Shown: in pieces, positions 1 through 7,214 of the stretch
How the letters are laid out: each line of letters opens with the position of its first letter
Numbering within the stretch: the first letter of the stretch is position 1
NCBI GenBank assembly: GCA_016208065.1
Contig: JACQYU010000046.1
Span: 1 to 12,960 of the forward strand
DNA from: Candidatus Falkowiibacteriota bacterium
Lineage (GTDB): Bacteria > Patescibacteriota > Patescibacteriia > Patescibacteriales > GWC2-42-12
Direction of reading: 5' to 3'
DNA: 12,960 nucleotides
Notes under the pieces: generated by a model
What the model was told of the DNA's origin: nothing
Databases searched by the model: none
The model's input: the letters and a program-made list of their open reading frames with translations, nothing else
Position numbers and translations under genes: made by a program

Positions 1-139
1 CTCTCGCATTTTTTCGCGCGTCGCAAACCGTAATCTCACATTTTATCTTATGCTTTAATAAATATCTAATCAAGGATAAATTTTCAATTCCCAGACCTAA
101 AATAGCGATTTTTTTATTTTTTAATAAATTTATATCCAT
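1..139 (-). CDS. murD: Probable UDP-N-acetylmuramoylalanine--D-glutamate ligase (MurD), N-terminal fragment
   Basis: Only the first 46 codons lie in the window; the gene continues past the left edge. The start is ATG at 139, preceded by a weak AAGG six to seven bases upstream. The peptide begins MDINLLKNKKIAILGLGIEN and continues with a helix and a second strand ending in VCDAR. This is the layout of the N-terminal Rossmann-like domain of MurD: a short lead, a strand, a glycine-rich GLGxEN turn, a helix, a strand and an acidic-Arg end. MurD adds D-glutamate to UDP-MurNAc-L-Ala in the cytoplasm during peptidoglycan synthesis. The ATP-binding and C-terminal domains are not visible, so another Mur ligase or a nucleotide-binding Rossmann protein remains possible. 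It lies downstream of polA on the same strand, with a long palindrome between them. Confidence 0.5.
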   Translation of the reverse strand, partial: MDINLLKNKKIAILGLGIENLSLIRYLLKHKIKCEITVCDARKNAR

Positions 140-157
140 AAAATGCCTTATATCGGT

Positions 158-254
158 AGTTAGTTAAAATAATAATTTTTGAAGTGAGGACTGTTTGAGC
201 TCGAGCAACCTCGAGCGAGTTCCGCAACGAAAAAATTATTTATTTTAACTAACT
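158..254. repeat. 97-bp palindromic element with AT-rich arms and a structured core
   Basis: The left arm (158-180) and right arm (230-254) are reverse complements over about 23 positions, apart from two extra bases in the right arm. The 49-nt core (181-229) contains a perfect 7-bp hairpin, GCTCGAG-CAAC-CTCGAGC, at 199-216. The element fills the polA-murD gap, so it could act as a bidirectional terminator. It could also be a copy of a dispersed palindromic repeat. The arms and hairpin are seen directly; the function is inferred. Confidence 0.7.
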
Positions 255-273
255 GCGTATTAACCGTTTAAAC

Positions 274-3069
274 TTAAATTCTTCCCATCTCCCCCCAATT
301 ATCCCCTAAACTCGCGTCCACGCCCAAGGGAACTTTAAGCTTTATAACGCTTTCCATAATATTTTTAATTTCAACCGCGGTTTTTTCTGCTAAATCCTCT
401 TTTACTTCAAACACCAATTCATCATGCACCTGCAAGAGCATTTTAATTTCGCCGGCTTGATAATTTTGGTCTATTAATTTTTTAATCCTAATCATAGCTA
501 CCTTAATAATGTCCGCGGCCGTACCCTGCAAGGGCGTATTAATCGCCATGCGTTCGGCCCCTTTGCGCACTTGCATAACCGATGAATTTATTTCCGGTAA
601 AATTCGGCGCCTCTGAAATAGAGTTTCAGTGTAGCCTTTATTTCTAGCCATTTCAATAGTCTGATCCACGAATTTTTTAACGCCCTTATAAGCTAAAAAA
701 TATTTATCAATAAATTCCTTGGCCCGGACGTAAGGAATATCAGCGCCTTGAGATAAGCCGTGCGGCCCCTGGCCGTATAAAATGCCAAAATTTACCGCTT
801 TGGCCTCCCGCCTTAATTCCGGAGTAACTTCGGTTAAGCTTATTTGATTAATTTCCGCGGCCGTGGCCGTATGAATATCTTCGCCCTTTTTAAATGCTTC
901 TATCATTTTTTTATCGCCTGACATATGCGCGGCCAGCCTTAATTCAATCTGCGAATAATCCAGGCTTAATAGTTTATAACCCTTACCCGCGATAAAAGCT
1001 TTTCTGATTTCCCGGCCTAAATCGGTCCTAATCGGTATATTTTGCATATTAGGCTCGGTTGAAGACAATCGGCCGGTAGCGGTAACGGTTTGGTTAAAAC
1101 TTGTATGCAGCCGGCCGGTTTTTTGATTTACCAGTTTAGGCAGGGCTTCAATATAAGTGGTTGATAATTTTACCACTTCGCGGTATTCCTGAATTAAATC
1201 AATTATCGGATGCTGGCCCTTAAGCTTAAACAATTCATCGGCTCCGGTAGATAAACCGGTCTTGTTTTTGGAAATGCCGGCGGCCGGTATGGCTAATTTT
1301 TCAAATAAAACGTCGCGCAGCTGCTGGGTTGAATTTATATTAAACTCCAAACCGGCCAGGTCGTGTATTTTTTTTCTCAAATGGCTGATTTTTTTATCTA
1401 CCGCCTTGCCCATGTCAGCTAAAAATTCCTTATCTATTTTTATACCGTTAGTCTCCATCTCGGCCAAAACCAAAACCAGCGGCATTTCAATTTCATCAAA
1501 CAACTTGATTAATTTTTGTTTTTTTAACTCCGACAATAATTTTTTTGCTAAACGATTGGTAAAATCGGCGTCCTCGCAAGAATAATTATATAATTTTTCA
1601 ACCGCTACCTCGCCGAAAGAAATTTTCTCCTTGCCTTTGCCAAGCAGATCTTCTTTAGTTATTTTTTGATGGTTGAATTCGTTGAAAGTCACTGCGTCTA
1701 AATTATGCTGGCGGCTGCCGGGATTTAGAAGATACGACGCGATCATGGAATCAGCGGCTACGCCTTTAACGTCTATGCCTAAGCTAGCCATTACCTCAAT
1801 GTCATATTTAATATTATGCCCGTATTTTTTTATTTTTTCATTTTTAAATATCGGCCTTAATTTTTCAAGCCACAGATTATCTTCCTGATTATCATTTTTA
1901 TTATAATTAAACAAGTTGCTTTTTACTTTCAACTTTTTATTTTTTGTTTCTAAATAATAGGCTTCGCCTGATTTCCAGCTAAAGCTTATGCCTAATAATT
2001 CAGCTGTTACCGGATTAAAATTAGCCGTTTCCGTATCAAAAGCAAATTCTTTTTGCGTCTGCAGCTTTTTAAAGAATTTATCAAACTTTTTATCATTATC
2101 AATCAATTCATATTTGAATAATTCCAAGTTTCTTTTAAATTTATCCGTCTGCTCATAGTTTTTATCTTTAATTAGCCGTTTTTCCGCTTCTTCCGCTAAG
2201 CCCTGAAGTCTTGGCAAAAGCGAACGAAATTCCAGCTCATTAAACAGTTTGGCTAATTTTCCCTGGTCAAACTGACCGAAGCGCGCCCCGCCTAAATCAA
2301 ATTCAATCGGCGCGTCGCATTTTATGGTAGCCAGGCTCCGGCTCATATAAGCATCATTTTTATGCTGAGCCAGTAATTCACGAATTCGATCTTTTATTTT
2401 TTTTGAATTTATATTTTTATAAACTCCATCCAAAGTTTTAAAATTTTTAAGCAGTTCGGTCGCGGTTTTTTCGCCAATACCCTTTACTCCGGGAATGTTA
2501 TCCGAAGGGTCGCCGCGCAGAGCCTTAAAATCAATCATTTGACCGGGCTCTAGGCCATATCTCTCGCGAACCGCTTTCTCATCGTAAATTACCGAATCGG
2601 TTAAACCGCGCTTCATCGTAAAAACCTTGGTATGATCATTAATTAGTTGCATGGTATCCATATCGCCGGTCACGATTATTTTCTCTACGGCGCCATCAAC
2701 CCTGTTAGCCAAGGTGCCGATCAAATCATCGGCCTCAAAACCGGCCAATTCAAAAATCGGTATATTAAAATTTTCAGCGATTTCTTTAACTCTAGGAATT
2801 TGCGCGTATAATTCATCCGGCGCCTTAACTCTGGTGGCCTTATAGCCATTAAACTGGTCATGGCGAAAAGTTTTTTCTTTTCTGTCCAAAGTAAGGGCCA
2901 CGTAGGTGGGCTTAAATTCACGCAAAGCCTTAATTAGCACCGCCGTAAAACCGTACACCGCGTTAACAATTTCTCCGGTTTTGGTAGTTAGGGGCGGTAA
3001 AGCGTGAAAACTTCTGTGGATCAGCGCGTTGCCGTCAATAATCATGAATTTTGCTTTTTTTGCGCCCAT
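274..3069 (-). CDS. polA: DNA polymerase I, with 5' nuclease, proofreading and polymerase domains
   Basis: The protein is 931 residues, full length for the family. The N-terminal 5' nuclease domain (about 1-295) keeps its acidic metal ligands: D12, D114/D115 in FEADDL, D136/D138 in VTGDMD, and D187/D190 in GDPSDNIPGVKGIGEKTA. The 3'-5' exonuclease domain (about 320-515) keeps ExoI D345-T-E347, ExoII N419/D423 and ExoIII Y496xxxD500, so proofreading should be active. Polymerase motif A is SLDYSQIELRLAAH (about 702-715, D704). Motif B is RREAKAVNFGILYGQG (about 753-768, with F761). Motif C is VHDE (881-884). The enzyme fills gaps and removes RNA primers in repair and lagging-strand synthesis. 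ATG at 3069 lies 4 nt after the upstream gene's stop, suggesting co-transcription. No strong Shine-Dalgarno is visible. Confidence 0.98.
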   Translation of the reverse strand: MGAKKAKFMIIDGNALIHRSFHALPPLTTKTGEIVNAVYGFTAVLIKALREFKPTYVALTLDRKEKTFRHDQFNGYKATRVKAPDELYAQIPRVKEIAENFNIPIFELAGFEADDLIGTLANRVDGAVEKIIVTGDMDTMQLINDHTKVFTMKRGLTDSVIYDEKAVRERYGLEPGQMIDFKALRGDPSDNIPGVKGIGEKTATELLKNFKTLDGVYKNINSKKIKDRIRELLAQHKNDAYMSRSLATIKCDAPIEFDLGGARFGQFDQGKLAKLFNELEFRSLLPRLQGLAEEAEKRLIKDKNYEQTDKFKRNLELFKYELIDNDKKFDKFFKKLQTQKEFAFDTETANFNPVTAELLGISFSWKSGEAYYLETKNKKLKVKSNLFNYNKNDNQEDNLWLEKLRPIFKNEKIKKYGHNIKYDIEVMASLGIDVKGVAADSMIASYLLNPGSRQHNLDAVTFNEFNHQKITKEDLLGKGKEKISFGEVAVEKLYNYSCEDADFTNRLAKKLLSELKKQKLIKLFDEIEMPLVLVLAEMETNGIKIDKEFLADMGKAVDKKISHLRKKIHDLAGLEFNINSTQQLRDVLFEKLAIPAAGISKNKTGLSTGADELFKLKGQHPIIDLIQEYREVVKLSTTYIEALPKLVNQKTGRLHTSFNQTVTATGRLSSTEPNMQNIPIRTDLGREIRKAFIAGKGYKLLSLDYSQIELRLAAHMSGDKKMIEAFKKGEDIHTATAAEINQISLTEVTPELRREAKAVNFGILYGQGPHGLSQGADIPYVRAKEFIDKYFLAYKGVKKFVDQTIEMARNKGYTETLFQRRRILPEINSSVMQVRKGAERMAINTPLQGTAADIIKVAMIRIKKLIDQNYQAGEIKMLLQVHDELVFEVKEDLAEKTAVEIKNIMESVIKLKVPLGVDASLGDNWGEMGRI

Positions 3070-3073
3070 GTCT

Positions 3074-3514
3074 TTAGATAATAAAAAAGATGAGAAGTAA
3101 AATAAAAGTAAAAATAAGCTCTTGTTTGGAAAAATATTTTAGCGGACCTCGTAAATTAATTTTTAAATTCGGATAAAATGGATAGTAATTTGAATTGTCC
3201 AGCGAATCTAGAACTAAATGCAGGATATAGGCAGCGCCGAAAGCTAAGCCAAAGCTAAAATTTATTGATGAAGCAATAGCTGAAACCAATAAACAAAAAA
3301 ATATATTATGAAAAAAATTTCTCTGAGGCAAGCCGATATCGGCTTTGCCGGTAGTGGCGATCAATACTTTTTTAAATTTAAATAAAATGCCGGTCCGATA
3401 ATAAGCGATAAAATGGTCTAAATCCATAATTACCGAACCCAACAGCGAAGCATTGTAATTTCCCGTAAGCTTACTAATAATTAAACCGGCGGCCAAATGA
3501 GTTGATAAAAGCAT
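3074..3514 (-). CDS. YdjM-like (DUF457) membrane-bound metal-dependent hydrolase family protein
   Basis: A 146-residue membrane protein starting MLLSTHLAAGLI. The open frame extends further upstream, but that part runs through tRNA-Ala, so ATG at 3514 is preferred. It has an early His (STHLAAG), an acidic MDLDHF cluster near residue 34, a mid-protein HN pair and LHLVLDSLD near residue 107. This arrangement of conserved His/Asp residues between hydrophobic helices is typical of the YdjM/DUF457 family, which is predicted to be a metal-dependent hydrolase of the inner membrane. Three to four hydrophobic segments are visible, the last ending at the hydrophobic C-terminus. The substrate is unknown. 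It is tightly linked to polA, 4 nt apart. A candidate pseudoknot RNA lies just upstream of its start and may form its leader. Confidence 0.72.
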   Translation of the reverse strand: MLLSTHLAAGLIISKLTGNYNASLLGSVIMDLDHFIAYYRTGILFKFKKVLIATTGKADIGLPQRNFFHNIFFCLLVSAIASSINFSFGLAFGAAYILHLVLDSLDNSNYYPFYPNLKINLRGPLKYFSKQELIFTFILLLIFFII

Positions 3515-3529
3515 AAAATTATTAATTAA

Positions 3530-3589
3530 TTTTGGCGGACTGACGGGGGGCTTGAAACTCCTCGATGCCAAAACGGAGCAGACCCCCGT
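3530..3589 (-). ncRNA. Candidate H-type pseudoknot RNA in the leader of the YdjM-like gene
   Basis: On the minus strand, ACGGGGG (3589-3583) pairs with CCCCCGT (3549-3543). Inside it, CTCC (3578-3575) pairs with GGAG (3561-3558). The hairpin loop contains TTTTGGC (3573-3567), which is perfectly complementary to GCCAAAA (3536-3530) in the 3' tail. Together these make a nested hairpin with a loop-tail pseudoknot ending 15 nt before the ATG at 3514. No U-tract follows, so it is not an ordinary intrinsic terminator. I do not recognise it as a named riboswitch or ribozyme. It could equally be part of a dispersed repeat. Confidence 0.45.
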
Positions 3590-3609
3590 TGCATAATTAC
3601 ATATTATCT

Positions 3610-3686
3610 TGGTGGACCGGAGGGGACTCGGACCCCTGACCTCCTCGTTGCAAACGAGGCGCTCTACCAACTGAGACTACCGGCCC
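3610..3686 (-). tRNA. tRNA-Ala(TGC), CCA encoded, with unusual D-arm and T-loop
   Basis: The acceptor stem GGGCCGG/CCGGTCC includes the G3:U70 wobble that is the main alanine identity element. It is followed by discriminator A and an encoded CCA. The anticodon stem CCTCG/CGAGG closes the loop TTTGCAA, giving anticodon TGC. The T-arm is AGGGG-TCCGAGT-CCCCT, so the loop begins T-C-C instead of the almost universal T-T-C. The D-arm has one base more than the standard alanine tRNA, giving 77 nt rather than 76 with CCA. It starts 8 nt after the stop of the small membrane protein gene, so it is probably cut from a longer transcript. Confidence 0.93.
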
Positions 3687-3694
3687 TAAAAAAA

Positions 3695-3949
3695 TTACTG
3701 CATTTTATTATACCTTAAAATCGGCGACAATACCCATTCTAAAAATCCGCCAATCATATTAGTCATGATTAATATGCCTATAAAAATAGCCAAAAGCCCT
3801 GCTAATTTATAGCCTAATCTTGAACCGCCCTCGCTGCCAAGCTTTCGCTCAAAAAATTCTATTCTGCCAAAAGCGCTTAACATGGCTTCGGATTTAATCA
3901 CCATAAACGAGCCAACGCCAAAAATTATCATGCCAACTAAAATATTCAT
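3695..3949 (-). CDS. Small two-helix membrane protein, conserved-looking, function unknown
   Basis: The protein is 84 residues with two hydrophobic segments (about 2-20 and 47-67). Between them is a charged loop containing FGRIEFFERKLGSEGGSR. The loop resembles that of small hypothetical membrane proteins common in Patescibacteria, but I know of no assigned function. The start is ATG at 3949, 7 nt after the stop of the upstream LysM/M23 gene. Its own stop is 8 nt before tRNA-Ala. The close spacing suggests one transcript from the peptidase gene through to polA. There is no signal-peptide cleavage site or catalytic motif. Confidence 0.75.
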   Translation of the reverse strand: MNILVGMIIFGVGSFMVIKSEAMLSAFGRIEFFERKLGSEGGSRLGYKLAGLLAIFIGILIMTNMIGGFLEWVLSPILRYNKMQ

Positions 3950-3956
3950 AAACTTA

Positions 3957-5261
3957 TTATTTTAGATAATTCAAAGGGTTATATTTTATCCCATTGATGA
4001 TATATTCAAAATGCAAATGCGGACCGGTGGAGCGTCCGGTTGAGCCCATAGCCGCGATTGCTTCGCCCTTTTTAACAGACTCGCCTTTCTTAACATAAAA
4101 TTTAGATAAATGGGCATAGCGTGATTTCCTGCCGCCGCCATGGTCTATAACTATCTGATTGCCGTAGCCGGTGCCCCAGCCAGCCACTTCCACCACGCCG
4201 GTATCACAAGCGTAAATTGGCGTGCCGGTTTTATTGGCAATATCTATAGCATGATGCCTCCAGGAATAATATTGCGTCAACCTGGCGCCAACGGTCGGCC
4301 AGGCCAATTTATTGCTGGCGACTGATCGAAGGTCTTGCGGCTTAAGTAAATCTTTAATAAGCGAAACCGGGGAGAGACCAGAGGCTTGGTTTGGAATATA
4401 ATAAGTTTTTTTGCCGCCGGGAACAATTAATTTTTGGCCGATTGATAAAAATTCCGCGCTGGCCAGCTTATTAGCCTCCATAATAATATTAGCGTCTACT
4501 CCATATTTGGAAGAAATGGTGGCCAAAGTATCTCCGCGAACGACCTTATGCGCCACTCCGCTTATCGGTAGAATAACCAATTTATTGCCTGGCCTAATTA
4601 AACTATAAGCGTTAAGATCATTCTCCCATAAAATAGTATTAACGCTAATGCCAAAATTAGACGCAATGGTGCTAACCGTGTCGCCGGCTTGCACAATATA
4701 ATCAATAATATTTTCTCTGGGACGCTGAGTTTTGCTGGTGGCCGCTAAATCCGGCTTTCTTATAGCATCGCCGCCTTGAGATAAATTCTCCATATCCAAA
4801 ACGCTGTCTTCCGGCGCTGTCATCTCCGCCATAGGCTGAGGCTTAAAAGCGGTTAAATTGTCTAAATAAGTCTGCTGTACAGGAGTAATAGCCGCTTGTT
4901 CATCAAAATATTCTTCTATCAGCTGATCATTTTCACTGAATTCGTTTGATATTATTTCCGATAAAAAAGTTTTTCCGGCAATTTCATCCGGCGCAACCGC
5001 TTGGGTTTTCTGAGTTAAATTAAAAATGACAAAAAATATTGTTAAAGCCGCTACCGCCACATGGGCTAATTTCTGATTGATAAAAAAAGTTGCCGATTTA
5101 TTTTTAATTTTATCGGCCAAACCAAGCCTTTTTATGGTTGAAAAATAAAATAAATATAACTTAACTAAAACTTTATAAAATATAAATCTTAGAACGGATA
5201 AAATTGGCTTTAGCGCCAAGTTAACAAAAAAAACGGCTAATAACCTCTTTAAAAATATCAA
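3957..5261 (-). CDS. Membrane-anchored LysM and M23 (LytM-type) peptidoglycan peptidase
   Basis: A 434-residue cell-envelope protein. The N-terminus has two hydrophobic stretches (about 5-40 and 67-83) that anchor or export it, then a variable linker. Two LysM peptidoglycan-binding repeats follow (about 187-231 and 238-281). The C-terminal M23 metallopeptidase domain (about 320-432) keeps the full site: H336/D340 in HHAID, H384 in YAHLSKF, and H415/H417 in GPHLHFEY. Such enzymes cut peptide cross-links in peptidoglycan, and the intact Zn ligands argue for an active enzyme rather than an EnvC-like activator. No ATG lies in frame before residue 144; the most upstream usable codon is TTG at 5261, so the start is uncertain. 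An 18-bp perfect palindrome lies 17 nt upstream of it. Confidence 0.9.
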   Translation of the reverse strand: MIFLKRLLAVFFVNLALKPILSVLRFIFYKVLVKLYLFYFSTIKRLGLADKIKNKSATFFINQKLAHVAVAALTIFFVIFNLTQKTQAVAPDEIAGKTFLSEIISNEFSENDQLIEEYFDEQAAITPVQQTYLDNLTAFKPQPMAEMTAPEDSVLDMENLSQGGDAIRKPDLAATSKTQRPRENIIDYIVQAGDTVSTIASNFGISVNTILWENDLNAYSLIRPGNKLVILPISGVAHKVVRGDTLATISSKYGVDANIIMEANKLASAEFLSIGQKLIVPGGKKTYYIPNQASGLSPVSLIKDLLKPQDLRSVASNKLAWPTVGARLTQYYSWRHHAIDIANKTGTPIYACDTGVVEVAGWGTGYGNQIVIDHGGGRKSRYAHLSKFYVKKGESVKKGEAIAAMGSTGRSTGPHLHFEYIINGIKYNPLNYLK

Positions 5262-5277
5262 AAATTTTATTAAAAAT

Positions 5278-5295
5278 ATCAGTAAATTTACTGAT
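5278..5295. promoter_or_regulatory. 18-bp perfect palindrome, possible operator
   Basis: The sequence ATCAGTAAATTTACTGAT is identical to its reverse complement. It lies 17 nt upstream of the proposed TTG start of the LysM/M23 gene, in the intergenic region between it and the RNase J terminator. Its size and position suit a dimeric repressor site. A regulator has not been identified, and no convincing -35/-10 pair overlaps it. Confidence 0.4.
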
Positions 5296-5386
5296 GCTTT
5301 TTTAAAGTTTCTAGTAATATAATTGCCTATTTAAATAAATTAAATAATGCTGTTATATTAACATTTAAGCCTGCTTTAGTCAAACG

Positions 5387-5430
5387 CAAAACAAAAGCGG
5401 CCGGACTGCCTTTGCATAGTCCGACCGCTA
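5387..5430 (-). terminator. Intrinsic terminator after RNase J
   Basis: On the minus strand a 12-bp stem (5429-5418 with 5407-5396, one mismatch) closes a 10-nt loop. It is followed directly by TTTTGTTTT. It begins 19 nt after the RNase J stop codon and ends that transcription unit. Confidence 0.9.
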
Positions 5431-5448
5431 TATATTTATCCAATATTT

Positions 5449-6297
5449 TTACACCTTTATCACTACCGGTAAAACCATCGGCCGGCGCTTAGTCTGCGAA
5501 AACAAAAATTGTCCGACATCATTTCTAATTTTATTTTTTACATAATCATCGTCCGCCGGCGTGCGCGGATTATGATCTTTTACGATTTTTTTAACTTTCA
5601 TTCTGGTCTTTTGGATCAATTCTTTATTCTCTTTCATATAAATAAACCCGCGGGAAATAATATCCGGATTACCGATGGTGTCGCCGGTTTTAGCGTCAAT
5701 GGTAGCAATAACCACTATCATACCATCCTCGGCCATAACGCGGCGATCACGCAAAACAATGTTGGAAACATCGCCCACGCCCAAACCGTCAACCATAACA
5801 TAATCGGTTAAAACTTTGTCCTTTGTAAGCTTGCCGGAAATTTCACCGCTAGTCGCTTTATGAAATTCAACAATTTGGCCATTATCGGCTACAAATATTT
5901 TATTTTTTTGAATGCCAACTTGCTCCGCTAAATCAGCATGCGCCTGCAACATATAATGGTTGGCTTCAATCGGCATAAAATATTCGGGCTTTAAGAGGCG
6001 CATCATTAACTTTAAATCTTCCTGCTTGGCATGGCCGCCGGCATGAACATCCATCATTTCATAATGAATTACTCTGGCTCCCTGCCTGACGATCATGTCT
6101 TTCAATCCCTGAATCGTCCGTTCGTTGCCGGGAATGACTGAAGAAGAAAATATTACCGTGTCGCCTCTTTTTAAGCTAATGGTGCGATGTTCGTTGCTTA
6201 CCACGCGCATTAAAAAAGCATTGCTTTCACCCTGAGCGCCTGTTCCTAGAATAATAACTTTATTGTCAGGCAAACGGCCCAGCTCATGATCTTCCAC
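5449..6297 (-). CDS. rnj: Ribonuclease J, C-terminal portion (gene interrupted)
   Basis: An open frame of 282 codons carries the C-terminal half of RNase J: the rest of the beta-CASP domain (GTGAQGES near 18-25 and DVHAGGHAKQED near 83-94, with H85 and H89), the return to the metallo-beta-lactamase fold, and the linker and C-terminal domain ending TKRRPMVLPVVIKV. The nominal start is GTG at 6297, but no Shine-Dalgarno precedes it. The same frame is open a little further upstream, to a TGA at 6316-6318, and encodes INPKIL in family register. This part is therefore most likely the 3' end of a frameshifted gene, not a separate protein. RNase J is an endo/5'-3' exoribonuclease of mRNA turnover and rRNA maturation. 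A strong terminator follows. Confidence 0.9.
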   Translation of the reverse strand: MEDHELGRLPDNKVIILGTGAQGESNAFLMRVVSNEHRTISLKRGDTVIFSSSVIPGNERTIQGLKDMIVRQGARVIHYEMMDVHAGGHAKQEDLKLMMRLLKPEYFMPIEANHYMLQAHADLAEQVGIQKNKIFVADNGQIVEFHKATSGEISGKLTKDKVLTDYVMVDGLGVGDVSNIVLRDRRVMAEDGMIVVIATIDAKTGDTIGNPDIISRGFIYMKENKELIQKTRMKVKKIVKDHNPRTPADDDYVKNKIRNDVGQFLFSQTKRRPMVLPVVIKV

Positions 6298-6310
6298 TAA
6301 AATTTTTGGG

Positions 6311-7210
6311 TTAATTCATGCTCCTGCCCTGAAGGCTTATCCGCCGACCGAATTTTTCCGCTAAATCAAAAAGTTTTTGCACTCGGCTAAGCTGGGAAGC
6401 AAAAGTACCGATAATTATTCTGCCTTCAAGCTTTTCAAAAATTTTTCCCATTTCATCACCGATGGAAGATTCGGAAATCTGATAACCGACATGCGTAGCA
6501 TCGGTTGAATCCGATAATAAAAGTAAAACGCCAGCGCCGCCAATTTGAGCAATCCGATTTAAATCCGCCGGCTTATCGTTAACCGGAGAATAATCTATCT
6601 TAAAATCTCCGGAATGGATAATCGTACCTAAGGGCGTATGGATAATAATGGCAAAGCAATCGGGAATGGAGTGGTTTACCCTTAAGGCTTCCACTCTGAA
6701 AAACTTGCCCAGTTGCAATTTTGACTCTTCGTTTATTTCCTGAATATTAAGCTTGGGGCATTTACTGAACTCTTCAACCCTTTTTCTGACTATGCCGGCG
6801 GTTAATTTACCCATAAACATATTAGGATTGCCCAATCTGCCCATTAGATGAGGAATACCGCCGATATGATCGTAATGGCCATGAGTTATAATTACGCCTT
6901 TTATCCAATCTTTCTTATCATCAAGATAATCGACATTAGGAATAATATAGTCAATGCCGGGCATGTCTTCTTCCGGAAACTGCAAACCCATATCAACAAT
7001 AATAATTTCTTTATTATATTCAAACACGGTCATATTGCGGCCGACCTCTTCAAGCCCGCCAAGAACAATGACTTTTAATTTATTTTCCGATGGCGCGAAA
7101 CCGGCGATTTTTACTCCGGCAGCATCAAAGCGCTTGTGCGTGAAACCCGCTCCGGTTTTAGGGGCAACCACCGGCTGCCTTCTATTTCTTGATTTATATT
7201 TTGTAATCAT
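6311..7210 (-). CDS. rnj: Ribonuclease J, N-terminal portion (gene interrupted)
   Basis: A 299-codon frame encoding the metallo-beta-lactamase part and the first part of beta-CASP. A basic extension of about 40 residues precedes the core, which starts KVIVLGGLEEVGRNM. The Zn site HGHYDH (H110, H112, D114, H115) is intact, as are H180 in NHSIPD, HSGDFKID (199-206, D202) and SDST (233-236, D234). The frame ends with GRSMN and then TAA at 6311-6313. In the family GRSM is followed by about 29 more residues before the PDNKV strand; here about 12 of them are absent, and the downstream half is in another frame. Together the two parts are close to normal RNase J length. The start is ATG at 7210, with no clear Shine-Dalgarno. 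Whether an active enzyme is made is doubtful. Confidence 0.92.
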   Translation of the reverse strand: MITKYKSRNRRQPVVAPKTGAGFTHKRFDAAGVKIAGFAPSENKLKVIVLGGLEEVGRNMTVFEYNKEIIIVDMGLQFPEEDMPGIDYIIPNVDYLDDKKDWIKGVIITHGHYDHIGGIPHLMGRLGNPNMFMGKLTAGIVRKRVEEFSKCPKLNIQEINEESKLQLGKFFRVEALRVNHSIPDCFAIIIHTPLGTIIHSGDFKIDYSPVNDKPADLNRIAQIGGAGVLLLLSDSTDATHVGYQISESSIGDEMGKIFEKLEGRIIIGTFASQLSRVQKLFDLAEKFGRRISLQGRSMN

Positions 7211-7214
7211 ATTA

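Noticed and set aside
1262..1585. Plus-strand open frame opposite polA
   Set aside because: It is antisense to a well-conserved polA, has no recognisable domain, and similar frames occur opposite most long genes here.
3515..3670. N-terminal extension of the YdjM-like gene (open frame to 3670)
   Set aside because: The extension reads through tRNA-Ala and the pseudoknot candidate and has no family similarity. ATG at 3514 fits the family start.
6316..6318. UGA read as an amino acid to join the RNase J halves (alternative genetic code)
   Set aside because: The halves are in different frames and the intervening residues are missing, so recoding UGA would not restore the protein.
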